Part shown: piece after piece, positions 23,101 through 32,166 of the stretch
Position numbering within the stretch: position 1 is the stretch's first letter
Layout: each line of letters begins with the position of its first letter
Source: Pseudogymnoascus destructans
Taxonomy: Eukaryota; Ascomycota; Leotiomycetes; Thelebolales; Thelebolaceae
Assembly: GCF_001641265.1 (NCBI RefSeq)
Contig: NW_020167527.1
Location: 62,001-126,000 of the forward strand
Length of the DNA stretch: 64,000 nucleotides
Reading direction: 5' to 3'
Made by a program: the position numbers and the translations under genes
Notes under the pieces: generated by a model
What the model saw: the letters and a program-made list of their open reading frames with translations, nothing else
Told to the model about the DNA's origin: nothing
The model's database searches: none

Positions 23101-23284
23101 CATCTTCGACTATGCAGCTGCCATGACCATAGTCAACCTGAACATCGACCTTTCCTGCTGAGGCATCAAGGGAATTTTTCAGTAGCTGAATGATAACCCC
23201 ATTTACCGATGTGATGGAGACGGAGGATTTTATCTGGGCAACAACTTCAGGTGGCAATGGAGCAATAGTAGTTGAAGAAGCCAT
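20195..23284 (-). CDS. MLH3: MutL homologue MLH3 (DNA mismatch repair and meiotic recombination)
   Basis: MLH3 pairs with MLH1 to form an endonuclease acting in mismatch repair and crossover resolution. The N-terminal GHKL ATPase region (NGVIIQLLKNSLDASA, VEDDGLGIAPAEF, GCFLASLAALSLLSITSHHH) leads into the transducer domain. A long disordered linker rich in Ser, Pro and Lys follows. The C-terminal domain has the endonuclease motif DQHAADERCRIE, then ACRGAVMFND and CAHGRPSM. A 45-nt intron (22996-23040) has no stop and keeps frame; removing it restores GLAKLHHTSKHGSDTETHGT, the family's conserved block. An upstream ATG at 23329 adds 15 residues; the start at 23284 (MASSTTIAPLPPEVVAQI) matches the usual family N-terminus. 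Length is 1014 residues after splicing. Oddity: the ATPase Glu expected before the NS.DA motif is Gln. Confidence 0.9.
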   Translation of the reverse strand: MASSTTIAPLPPEVVAQIKSSVSITSVNGVIIQLLKNSLDASAGKVDVQVDYGHGSCIVEDDGLGIAPAEFQPAGGLAKLHRKKLSLVIGRALIYIDTSKHGSDTETHGTQGCFLASLAALSLLSITSHHHLHRSHNSMSLSRSQVISRQTPAPEAQHLVSLNHGTRVTVRNLFGDMPVRVKQRAIENAESSRNPKDWDSRRKEVTALILSWQGPISVTIKELASNTKLRTLRISSRRRDINDDGALISHICSTLAQASFIPSVDTSSWVSASGSTSTVSIRSGISLDPAPTKGIQFMSFGIHPLSNKDGRNILFEEVNRLFANSSFGIVDDLPQLDETEKKRRAEDRRYKSDGFTNKELKGSGKGVDRWPMFYMRIDIHGPTLNHDPVEDVFDDEKTLTSITKLLQAVIVEFLLSNNFTPKFIRPPGSPSKRKAESSEVDIGGLQPSGSAQAVYDMPGSRPQSPASVAASSPKKRAITKLPTRNSSPRPSSPFDIWPRVKSGRVPALVKTSKRELSNVDDGFQAAKGAQASKHAPAGPKGVGKDSASKIEKPILRRATPQISKSGTVSQLPFMDVAKPTRRPANPPKKEVPISESPSPGIEKDELVPWTDPTTKENCFVNMRTGLVQQTPKLSSKPTSETRYGLQTLDRKYGPTAHDTPTQPHQPRTWLNSILTNWNNPVFPPAEPPIPQIQPDWTDTHTQSILHGHHHTCTQAAIGPSFQVSATSSTGRLSKSGLQRARVIAQVDRKFILARMPAAAASTDGKVGGEDMLVIIDQHAADERCRIEALMADFCLPPSPSPGLGHDELVPGVRVERLEKNIVFEVPAAESELLERHRQHFADWGVLYCIRPPNPPGEGMDKVILTALPPGIAERCRLDSKMAIELVRREVWGFDGRGGAGPSRQVRGNGGAEQIDGGEEATPDWVARMQGCPAGILEMLNSRACRGAVMFNDVLEPRECERLVRRLGGCKFPFLCAHGRPSMVPLVGVGEGVGGMERGGEVGEKKGGNGDGDGGGGFGKAFRMWRGEGG

Positions 23285-23329
23285 GCCGTTGCTGGAATCT
23301 TTCAATCGCTGTAATGAATGCAATGCCAA

Positions 23330-25053
23330 AGCCGACGGATGATGTTCCTTCCGTTATTCAAAGGCTGGATATTCGCCATCGCGTGGAAAGAACGAAGGGC
23401 TCAAATCCGGTTTGTTTACATGGCAATCATCTCAGCAGTAAGACGGAGCAATTACACAATACTGGCAGACAAGCAACACTTCAAGCAGAGAAAATTAAAG
23501 CAACAGATGCTGTCAATACCATCAATCTCAAGTGGTAACATCGAGTGGCAATTTATAATGCGCTGTCCTCCAGGGTTGGCGCTTTGAACAAGGGAACGGC
23601 CGTCGTGAAATTCTGCCGGTTGTCATGTGAGGATGCCCTCACCGCCTTATGTCATACCAGGATGACAGCCCAGTCACGTGATGAGGGTAGAAACAACACC
23701 AACAAGCTGACAACAGATCCAGTCAACGACAATATGAGAATGTGAAATCTAGACTTTTCTATTGATATCAAATTCTACGAGCGCCCCAAAGATATTCTTA
23801 GCTCTTGTTACTCCACGTGAGAAGCTCATGCAATCCGCTCTTCTGCCTGGGCATCGGCTAACAAACGTTCCAGCCAGATGAAATGGACGTATATCGCCCC
23901 GTCTTACCCAGCCACAACACACAGAGAAGCGCTCCAGGTCCTTACTACAGCATATCCCACAGTGGCTTGCCAAGCCCAAGGACTCATTTGCAGACGCAGT
24001 ACAATTAACCCCAGAATAGGAAACTTAAGAGCACAGCACCCGTCGATCAAAAAAGCCTTTCTTGGCGTACGGTCTGAATGGTATTCCTAATTTTACTTCT
24101 GAGGCAGACGATTTCGGTTGGAGGAGGAAGGGAAGTAAGGAGTCCTTCAAATTTGAAGTACTTCGTATTGTGAGTTTCGTGGGTTTGCTTATTGCTTCAT
24201 CCTTAACTGGAGAATTACGAGAAGGCTCGATGGGCGATGAATTCCCTACGTACTTCCATGTGTTCAGAAGTCTGGAAATACCCAGGGATATGGACGTCAG
24301 GTGCCACGGGAAGATTTGCAGTTGACAGGCAGGGAATACAGTGCTTGGGGAATACAGTGTGCTCCGTTCCAGGCACCTAAGCTTCTTCACCACATCGGTT
24401 ATGGGTTTATGGCTGAGAAAGCCACGACCCCCCATGTTGCATCCTTCGAGCAGAAGCGTAAGGCTGATCAGAGAATTTTCTCACTCAATATGGCTCATAA
24501 CGACCCTTCAAAAACCAATGACATCTATCATCACGCTCTAAACCCACCCCTCCAGGTCAACGGTGGAGACAGCTGAATCCAATGTGGCTTATCGTAATTT
24601 CTGACAGGTAGATCTGGCCCTGTCTCCACCGTGGTTTCCCCGCCGAACCGCTCAGCTGCCTCGCGATCCATTGCTGTCGGGTCAGCAATGCCTCCGCAAG
24701 CCCAGCAGGGTCTGACACAACGTTGTTCCCAGGCGCGATCATCATGGTGCCTGCCTGGGCATGCGGGTCGCCCGCTCATTGGTTTGACTCGGGGCGGGTG
24801 GGCAGTGCTGTCCCTCAATTCACAGAATAGCTCAAGTCAGCTACGCTCACACCCCTCTCAAACCCTGATCCATTTGAGAGTTGAGAAGTGATAGGGATTG
24901 GCGTGAGTACTAATATTCCCCAAGTCCATCTCTATCCTTCTGCTTTTCTTTTTCTCTCCATCCAACTCGAGTCTTCTCTATCCATCTTGTCATCTTCAAA
25001 CGCTCTTTAAACCACCCCTTACCTTTTTCTCAAACCACCTAACTCCAATCAAT
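23330..25053. other. Divergent spacer between MLH3 and the CFEM gene
   Basis: Several short frames (for example minus strand 24025-24435) show no family resemblance. A 13-bp inverted repeat near 24.6 kb is listed separately. The last 150 bp are pyrimidine-rich (TTCTTTTTCTCTCC), typical of a fungal core promoter for the gene at 25054. Confidence 0.5.
24560..24632. repeat. 13-bp perfect inverted repeat
   Basis: ACGGTGGAGACAG at 24560-24572 is matched by its exact reverse complement CTGTCTCCACCGT at 24620-24632, with 47 nt between. No gene overlaps it. It could be a hairpin or the ends of a small decayed element; no target duplication is obvious. Confidence 0.7.
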
Positions 25054-25584
25054 ATGCGTTTCTCCGTCCTCCTTGCCGCCACCGCGGCCACCATCGTCGC
25101 CGCCCAGGCTGACCTCGGAAACGTCCAGAACTGCAAAAACCCCCAAGGCCTCCTTGACTGCGCTAAGCCCTACTTTGTGGACGTCAACAACTGTGGCTCC
25201 AACATCCCCTGTCTCTGCAAGGCCGCCACCGGCGGACAACAGTGAGTCTCCTCCGCCCCCTCTACCAACCACCCAAACTAAACCCCACCCAGATGCTTCA
25301 CCAAGTACTGCCCGGAGGTCACATTCCCCTACTCAGCCGAGCTCCAGAGCGAGTGCGGCAGCAGTGGCAGCGGCAGCGGCAGCGGAACTGGTAGCGGAAC
25401 TGGCAGCGGTAGCGGCAGTGGCACCAGCTCTGGCAGCAGCACCGGCTCGACCAACGCGCCCACGAACTCCAACTCCAACAACGCTCCCAAGTCCGGCGGT
25501 GGTGTTCCGGGTGCCGGAGCCTCCATCTTCGCCCCCGCTGGCAGCCTCCTCGCTGCGATCGTCGCTGTTGCGGCTATGTTGTAA
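25054..25584 (+). CDS. Small secreted CFEM-like GPI-anchored protein
   Basis: Two exons joined across a 51-nt intron (25242-25292; donor GTGAGT, acceptor CAG) give 159 residues. A signal peptide (MRFSVLLAATAATIVAAQA) leads to a compact domain with eight cysteines, in the order C-x8-C-x10-C-x5-C-x-C-x8-C-x4-C and one more before the linker, close to the fungal CFEM fold. A Ser/Gly repeat linker (GSGSGTGSGT) and a hydrophobic tail (SLLAAIVAVAAML) follow, as expected for GPI anchoring. CFEM proteins sit at the wall or membrane and some bind haem; the haem-ligand Asp is not certain here. A role in iron uptake or host contact is only possible. Confidence 0.82.
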
Positions 25585-25948
25585 GCGGTGTGTTGGACGA
25601 GAGTGTGAGGGACAGGGCAAGTGGGCTGCGCGTGTTGTTTTGGCGTCTGCATCTGCTGCGGTGTTTTGAGACCCGTTGAGCTTTGTACGTTTTTGTTGTT
25701 GGATTTTGGGGAACAGATTATTTGGACTGAGTGCTTGGGGAGACTGTGAGAATGTGTGGGGGTAGTTTTCTATGACTTTGAACAACTTCATACGCGATGC
25801 TTATAAAAGTGTTGTGAGAACCCATGAAGATCGTTTCATTTCATTCCATTTTAAAGTCCATCCATGCATAATGTCAGTAACACCCATCAAACTTCTCCAT
25901 CAACCTGCTACTCGTCACTCATAGCCACTGCGTCCCATCTCCTCCGTC
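25585..25948. other. Convergent spacer
   Basis: The 3' ends of two converging genes. T/G-rich downstream of the CFEM gene, no other coding signal. Confidence 0.5.
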
Positions 25949-26437
25949 TCAAAACACCCCATCCTCAAAATCCACAACCTTCAGCAGCTTCACCAACGGC
26001 TTCACACTCTCCACAAACGCAAGATGCACCGGATCCTTCTCCAAATAATACTTCCGATCCGCCTCCGACACAAAATGCGAGATAAACGCATGCGTCAATC
26101 CTCCCTATCAATCATTAGCCTTCCTTATCCCCCATCCCTCCCCTCCCCTCCTGCGCAAGAAGAGAGCAAGCAACTCACATCATGACCCTCCGGGCTATTA
26201 TTCTTCCCCCCCATCCCATTAAACACATACTGCTGCCCATTCTCCGGGTGACGACACGTATTCGACAGGTTCAGCATGCGCTTGCAGATCTAGTGTGCTC
26301 GTCAGTCACTCAGGGAGGCTGTTGGTTGCACGTGCTTATCGATAAGGCACCTGGGAGGATAGTGGACATACGTCATTGACGGCCTCAGCGTCGGCGTCGG
26401 CGGCGAACTCGAAGAGGACGATGTGGACGATCGTCAT
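25949..26437 (-). CDS. Stress-responsive alpha/beta-barrel (Dabb) domain protein
   Basis: Too finely split to show as one frame. Three exons on the minus strand: 26372-26437, 26179-26289 and 25949-26104. Introns are 82 nt (GTATGT donor) and 73 nt (GTGAGT donor), both phase 0. The 110-residue product begins MTIVHIVLFEFAADADAEAV and ends KLLKVVDFEDGVF. The opening VHIVLFEF strand, the central NNSPEGHD segment and the THAFISHFVSEADRKYYLEK stretch match the dimeric Dabb ferredoxin-like fold. Members include stress proteins and small cyclases or decarboxylases; nothing here identifies a substrate. Confidence 0.8.
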
Positions 26438-27218
26438 GGCTACCTATTTACGTTCTTAATCTGAAAGGTAGGTTGTACGAGTAAAGCGGTATTGGGTGAG
26501 GATGAGAAAGTGTTGTTGGAAAAGGAAATGGGCGAGCCGGAGACGGTAGTCTAAGACAAGGTTCTCGGCTACCAGGTGTCTGCCAACTTTCTAAGCGGGC
26601 GGGGGGCAGGAACGAACGGATAACAACAACCTTTCTTCTTATCAGGGAAGGGACGTTGGATTTAGGTTTGCTATACCGTCTGTGGATGGAAGGGGCGATC
26701 GGATCAGGTTGGGTCGTGCTTGCCTTGATGGGCAGGGGAGGGCGGGTCTGGATGGGGAGGGACGCGTCGGGAGCAGGAGGAGACCGGAGGAAGGTGCGAC
26801 TGGGGATGACTGGGTTGTGAGAGATGGAGGGTTATACAGTGAGTCAGTTGCTTTGTTTGAACGTGGGACGTTTCGCGTGGTTGTGTAATTTGTGTAATGC
26901 TGTGTTCAGTGTATGTAGTCTGACTATCCAACAAACACTTTCAAACGTTTCCGCGAACAATCCAACGCAGCGGGGGCTGTGCGAGGCTGTACGACAATCC
27001 CAGTACGGTGCTGCCATGCGGACTATCCATAAATATTCATTTCTGCTCCAGTCTCCCTCTCTTGCCCCTGAGTGCATGCACCGCTTGCGCTTGCCTGTGG
27101 CCATGTATACGATCTTGCCCCCCCCCAAACTGGCAAGCATCCAATCGCTCCTTCCCAAAGTAACCGTCTAGGTATAAGATCAAAGCAGCCATCCCAACCG
27201 TTCCCATAGCCTAACTTA
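26438..27218. other. Spacer between the Dabb and homoserine kinase genes
   Basis: About 780 bp with no supported gene. Short frames on both strands lack family similarity. Confidence 0.5.
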
Positions 27219-28280
27219 TTAAGCATCATATATAACAGTCGTTCCATCCTGCGCAGTGTCCAATAGCTTCCATGCGCATGTAATGCCCTCCTTCTTGAAC
27301 TCCGAAATCAAATGATTAGCGATATTCTCAAAGTTGTCCGTTGCCAGCGTCATGATAGTTGGTCCGGCACCGCTCAGGCAAGTACCCAAGAGACCCGGGT
27401 GCGACTTGGGCGATATGCTCTGTAGGATCTCTGTCAATCCTGGGATCAAAGTCTTGCGGTATGGCTGGTGGATCTTATCCTGCATCGACAGGTAGATGAA
27501 CTCTGGGTCTGGCGGCGATTCACCCAGAGCCGTAGGCAGGAGCGCCACGCGCTGCAGGTTAAACACGATATCTGGTCTAGTATAGCTTGTCGGCAACACC
27601 TCTCTCGCCTTCGCCGTCGCGACCTCGAAGTCCGGAATCACGACGATACACCTAATCTCCGGCGCCCACTTGAACTTATGGAAGTGCCCAATGTTGAACG
27701 GTGGCTCCGGGGGGTTCAGGCCCGTATCCACACCGCCGGTGTTGGAGAGGACTTCGGATATCGGGATCTCGAGGCGCGCGACATCAGCGGGCTTAAGCTC
27801 GTTGAGGTAGGTGCCAACAAAGCCACCGTAGAGTGTCGCAGCGATGTTATCGGGGTGGCGCTCGACCATCAGGCAGTAATCGAGGATGCGGGCCTTTGAG
27901 AGGCCAAGCTTGCCTGCTTCATTGGCGAGGACGACGCCGGAGACGACGGCGGAGCCAGAGGAGCCGAGGCCGCGGCCGAGGGGGATGGGGTTGATGACGT
28001 GGACGTGGGTGTTCTTGGGGAAGACGCGCTGGCCGTGGCAGCGGAGGACGTAGAGGGCGACTTTCGTGATCAGGTTGACCTCTGGGTCGAGGGGGACGTC
28101 GGGGGCGCCCTGGCCCTCGTAGGTTATGCGGCAGTTGAGGGGGAGGGAGCTGGTTTCGGAGGGGTCGACGGTGACTTTCAGCTCGAGGTACATTGAGAGG
28201 GCGAGGCCGATGACATCGAAGCCAGGGCCAATGTTGGCGGAGGAGCAAGGAGCTCGGACGGTGAATTTAGAGGCGGCCAT
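27219..28280 (-). CDS. THR1: Homoserine kinase
   Basis: A GHMP-family kinase that phosphorylates homoserine to O-phosphohomoserine, the second-last step of threonine synthesis, in the cytosol. The ATP-binding GHMP motif INPIPLGRGLGSSGSAVV is clear. The N-terminal FTVRAPCSSANIGPGFDVIG and C-terminal GTCLSGAGPTIMTLA blocks are also diagnostic. The frame can be opened upstream to 28400, but the start at 28280 (MAASKFTVRAPCSSANIGPG) fits the family and gives 353 residues, close to the usual length. No intron is needed. Confidence 0.93.
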   Translation of the reverse strand: MAASKFTVRAPCSSANIGPGFDVIGLALSMYLELKVTVDPSETSSLPLNCRITYEGQGAPDVPLDPEVNLITKVALYVLRCHGQRVFPKNTHVHVINPIPLGRGLGSSGSAVVSGVVLANEAGKLGLSKARILDYCLMVERHPDNIAATLYGGFVGTYLNELKPADVARLEIPISEVLSNTGGVDTGLNPPEPPFNIGHFHKFKWAPEIRCIVVIPDFEVATAKAREVLPTSYTRPDIVFNLQRVALLPTALGESPPDPEFIYLSMQDKIHQPYRKTLIPGLTEILQSISPKSHPGLLGTCLSGAGPTIMTLATDNFENIANHLISEFKKEGITCAWKLLDTAQDGTTVIYDA

Positions 28281-28830
28281 GGTTTCTAGGTAGATGAGGG
28301 CTTGTTCGGTGCTGCGAATTGAAGCGATTGAGAGGCGATGAAAGGGTGCCCTCGGTAGATAATATAATAAAAATGGTGGTGTATATTGCTTTTCCGTCAC
28401 CTTACCATGCTCGGTAGAGTTCGCGGGAGGTTGATATCCACTATCTTGGTCACTTGAGGTCTGTGGCTCGACTGTGAGGCTAAGAATTTATTTTGGCGGG
28501 GAAGAAGTTGGCGCCCATAACCCACCCCACGGCTGTCCGCCATCGGAGAATCGCTCACGTGCGCGTAAACATATTCTAGAATGCGATTCCCCAGAAAGAA
28601 CAAAATAATATTACTTTATCAATTGCTTAAGATGCATGGTTTAAGGTACAGCTAGTGCTATGCACAACTGCATGACATAAATGGCAGGTGCTCTTGTGCT
28701 CTTGTGCTCTCTAGTTGTTATGCGTCTTGATGACGAGAATATTATTCCAGAATCCCCTAAGTTGTGCCAGCAACCATTACAAAAAGCCGCCCAGATCGGA
28801 ACCCAAATATCAGCGCCATTCCATTGATCG
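28281..28830. other. Homoserine kinase upstream region
   Basis: Promoter of THR1 and the 3' flank of the hydrolase gene. TATA-like AT-rich runs occur at about 28355-28385. No gene is seen. Confidence 0.45.
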
Positions 28831-29921
28831 TTATTCGTCATGATTCAACTTTTCCAACCAGTCCTCAAATGTCCTTGCCGCGTCTTCAAACTGCAGATCA
28901 TTCATTAAATGATGACCGCTTCCCTCCACAGAAGCAAACTCCACCTCCCCCTTTTTAATATCATACCCATCCTTCCCAATCTGTTTCAGCGCCCCAGCAT
29001 ACTCCGCCGTCGTCTTCTCCATTAACTCCATCTTCATTAACTGATCCAGCTCTGCCGCCAACACAAACAGCCTCATACCGCACCCTAGAAGCACCCTCCT
29101 CGGATCCACATACCCGCGCCACATCGTACTAATGGGCCACCTCAGACTCTCATACTCCGGCATGAGCTTCTCAAATGGCTTCACCCAATCAATCGGGAAC
29201 GATGGACAAAAGAACGCCGATTTAACCAGGTCGCTCGACGATAGCGGCGACCGCGGATGCAGCCAGTCCCGCAGGAACATCCGCGGCAGAAACAGCGGAT
29301 CCAGAGCCCACCACGCGCGGTACACATGGTCACTACACCCACTCCATTAGCACAACTTCCAACCATGGGGAGAACAGAAACTTACGCCCCAAAACTCGGC
29401 GTCCCAGCCAGCAACGCCAAGGCCTGTACCCTCGCCAGCTCCTGGTCGCAGACGATCTGCACGAGCCCTCCGCCTGAGCTATGGCCCGCTAACACAACCT
29501 CGCCGCGCGCACCGTACAGCGTCTCCAGATGCGCGATGGCGGCGCGGATGTCTGTCGCCAGGGCGTATGCAGTAGTCAGGAAAGTCATGCGGAGGAACCC
29601 GGGTGTCCATGAGTGGCCATGCCCGCGGATACTTAGGGCGTGGACGTTATACCCATGGTTAGCGAGGAGGTTGAGCCACGGCAAAAAGACGGCGGCGCAG
29701 CCGAAGCCGCCATGGACGAAAAGGATGGGCGATTCGAGGATGGGGGACTGGACGATGCGGGGACGGGTGAGATCGGGGGTTGCGCTGAGGAGCTCGAGGG
29801 GGCCGGAGGGGGTGGCGATGAAGGAGCGTGTGATACCTGCGAGGAGGGGCGTGGCGGGTGGGGAGGAGGAGGTCCAGGAGAGGGTCCAGCGGTTTGAGGA
29901 GGGCGTTGATGGGGCGGGCAT
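28831..29921 (-). CDS. Alpha/beta hydrolase
   Basis: Two exons, 29386-29921 and 28831-29332, joined over a 52-nt intron (GTAAGT donor, GCTAAT branch, TAG acceptor) to give 345 residues. The oxyanion-hole strand ESPILFVHGGFG, then HALSIRGHGHS, the nucleophile elbow VLAGHSSGGG and a late GSGHHLMND carrying the catalytic His mark the fold. The acid is probably in RLFVLAAELDQL. There is no clear signal peptide; the first ~45 residues are Ser/Pro-rich. The family covers esterases, lipases and C-C hydrolases, and the sequence does not show which. Confidence 0.85.
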
Positions 29922-30792
29922 GGTGCATTAGATTTTGATAGAGAAAGAAGAAGGGGATTTTAAGATAGGAACAAGGACGCCGTCGTAGTACAGAAACGTG
30001 AGACGTGAGCGCGAAGCTGCTGCTGGCGATGTTATATACCGCTGCGCCGCAACTGGCAGGCGGGGTACAGGGACACAGACGTAGAAAAAAAAAGTGAGAA
30101 CGATGGGAGTCTAGCAGAAGGCGCGTCGTGAGAGTATGCTTGCTTGCATGCGAAAAGGCCAATTCCGACGATGCCGGCTCGGCGCGCGGGAGAAGTGAAC
30201 AGTTTGAGGAGAGGAAATGCGACCTACGACGTACAGGGTTGGGAGATCACGAAACTGGGGGACAAATGTGTATGGTACAGGTGGTTGGAGCTGACAGGCG
30301 ACAGCTCGTTTGCTTATTCGCAGTGATACAAATGAAAGATGGCTGGCTTGGCTCCTTGGGGACATGTGCCGACAAGGGTTGGGATCATGGGAGTTGAGTT
30401 GGCACGTGATAGATAGAGGGCTTTGGTGGAAATGGAGGAAAGTTGTAATATTTTCGTACATTAATTCCCAGCTAGTACAATTCTGACTTTCCAGCTGGCT
30501 CTGGATTCTGTCATCTTCAAGTGCTCAAGGCCCTATGACCGGGGATGAAGAGGCGCAAGTCATCGCCAGGTATCTAACCAGGAAATTTCGTGAAAGTGGT
30601 GATATGCATAATTACAGTCTATAGTCTCCAAAACTATCTGTCTGTCTGTCCGTCTGTGCAAATGTGAGTTATGGAGCCAATCGCTGCTGCCCGGTTCCCG
30701 CAAAACGCCGCCCAATGCCGATGCGCCCTCTGTATGAACAGAAAATAAGTGGTATATCAATGTAATCGTTACGCTCAACGTGATGCTCTAGT
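29922..30792. other. Spacer between the hydrolase and ISA1
   Basis: About 870 bp holding the hydrolase promoter and the ISA1 3' flank. No supported gene; frames on the minus strand near 30111-30461 lack family features. Confidence 0.5.
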
Positions 30793-31614
30793 CTAAACCA
30801 TGAACGACTCGCCGCAACCGCATTCATCCTCTAGTATAATTGTTAGTATATAGTCTATGGTATTTCCGCGGAGCCACTTACTTATATTAGGGTTCTTGAA
30901 GACAAATCTTTCACTGAGCTTGTCCTCCACGTAGTCCATCTCGCTCCCAATGATGCTGAACAAGGCCTTGCTATCAATCAGGACCTTCACGCCGTCCTGC
31001 TCGACCGTCTCGTCGAATGCTCCCGCCTTGTCAACGTACTCAAGGTTGTATGAGAGGCCACTGCAGCCACGGTTCTTGACTCCGACCCTGATGAGCTTGG
31101 GTTCGGGCTGGCTGAGCAGGTTCCGTATTTGCTGGATAGCTGACGGTGTGAGGGTGATTGCCGCCTTTCGAGCAGCCCGTAGCCTCGAGCGAGACTTTGG
31201 CTTTTCTTGTGTCGCTGGTGCAGCGCCTGCGGCCGCGGAGTTGTTTGCCTGGACAGGCTTCGTCTTCTGCGCCTCCTTTTCGGTGATGGCTATTTCCGGT
31301 TGTGCTGCTCCTACTTGTTGCCCAGGTATCGGCGGTGGCATTGTGTTGTGGAGTTGCGGGATGCCTCTCCCGGTGGAGGTTTCTCGGGTGCCGCTGCTCC
31401 GCGGGGGTGGCGGCGCTTGGGGTTCGAGGGAGTATGCTTGGTATGTGCTGGTTTGCATCTTGCGCTTCGTGGACATGCGTGCAGACTGTGCTTCGGACAC
31501 TCGTCTCATTGCGTGGCGGCATGGTCGTGCTGGTGTTACTGACGAGGCAAAAGCGCATTGGAACAGCCTCGAGGTTGAGGAAGCCAGCGGCGTCGCAAAT
31601 CTCGGAGTTGTCAT
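30793..31614 (-). CDS. ISA1: A-type iron-sulfur cluster assembly protein ISA1
   Basis: A mitochondrial A-type scaffold or carrier needed to mature [4Fe-4S] proteins. The A-type domain starts at ITLTPSAIQQIRNLLSQPEP, with the first ligand Cys in NRGCSGLSY and the paired cysteines in ECGCGESFMV at the end. A 51-nt intron (30831-30881; GTAAGT donor, ACTAAC branch) lies just before ECGCGES; it carries no stop, so unspliced RNA also reads through. Spliced length is 256 residues. About 150 residues of Arg/Ser/Pro/Gln-rich sequence precede the domain and probably hold the targeting peptide. The start MTTPRFATPLASSTSRLFQC is preferred to an ATG at 31731 because it looks like a presequence. Confidence 0.92.
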   Translation of the reverse strand: MTTPRFATPLASSTSRLFQCAFASSVTPARPCRHAMRRVSEAQSARMSTKRKMQTSTYQAYSLEPQAPPPPRSSGTRETSTGRGIPQLHNTMPPPIPGQQVGAAQPEIAITEKEAQKTKPVQANNSAAAGAAPATQEKPKSRSRLRAARKAAITLTPSAIQQIRNLLSQPEPKLIRVGVKNRGCSGLSYNLEYVDKAGAFDETVEQDGVKVLIDSKALFSIIGSEMDYVEDKLSERFVFKNPNISKWLRGNTIDYILTIILEDECGCGESFMV

Positions 31615-32166
31615 CCTGTGCGATTGACAGGTGCTTGGTCGGATGAGGTATTCGTATATTAGATAAATATAGTATTGGTATTTGGACGAAAAGGCTCTGT
31701 CTACTTCATGCCAAATTGAGGTATTAGTCACCAGTTGGGTTTTGAAGGTTGGTGGATAGTTAAAGCAAGTTACTGTACGATGATGGATGCTGGTCGGCTC
31801 TGTTCATGGACTTCCACGGGTAGCCGTGACCAATCAGGACAGCGGGTTTGTCATCCCGTCTACCCTGTAAACCCAGTCAATAAGTGGCGGGGCTATAAAG
31901 GTACACGGGGGCGATTGCGTACTTAAATGTTCCTCAGCCTCGTCGCCCAGGCTGTCCCGTCTTACTGATTTTGCCCCGACGACCGGATTGCGGGCCTTTG
32001 TGGCTTGTTGTGGCAGTGGGAACACACGCAACGTGCGTGTTGATGGAGATATAATTTTACCAGACATCGACAATAGAAATCTGCCCATTTTCCCACTCGG
32101 TCCTTGCTCTTCCATTGCGTGTCTAACTAGCGCCGAGCTCGTGGCTACATATAATTGGCATGAGTT
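31615..32166. other. Divergent promoter region, ISA1 and ARMH3
   Basis: About 550 bp between two divergently oriented starts. It must hold both promoters. No gene or obvious motif pair was seen. Confidence 0.5.
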
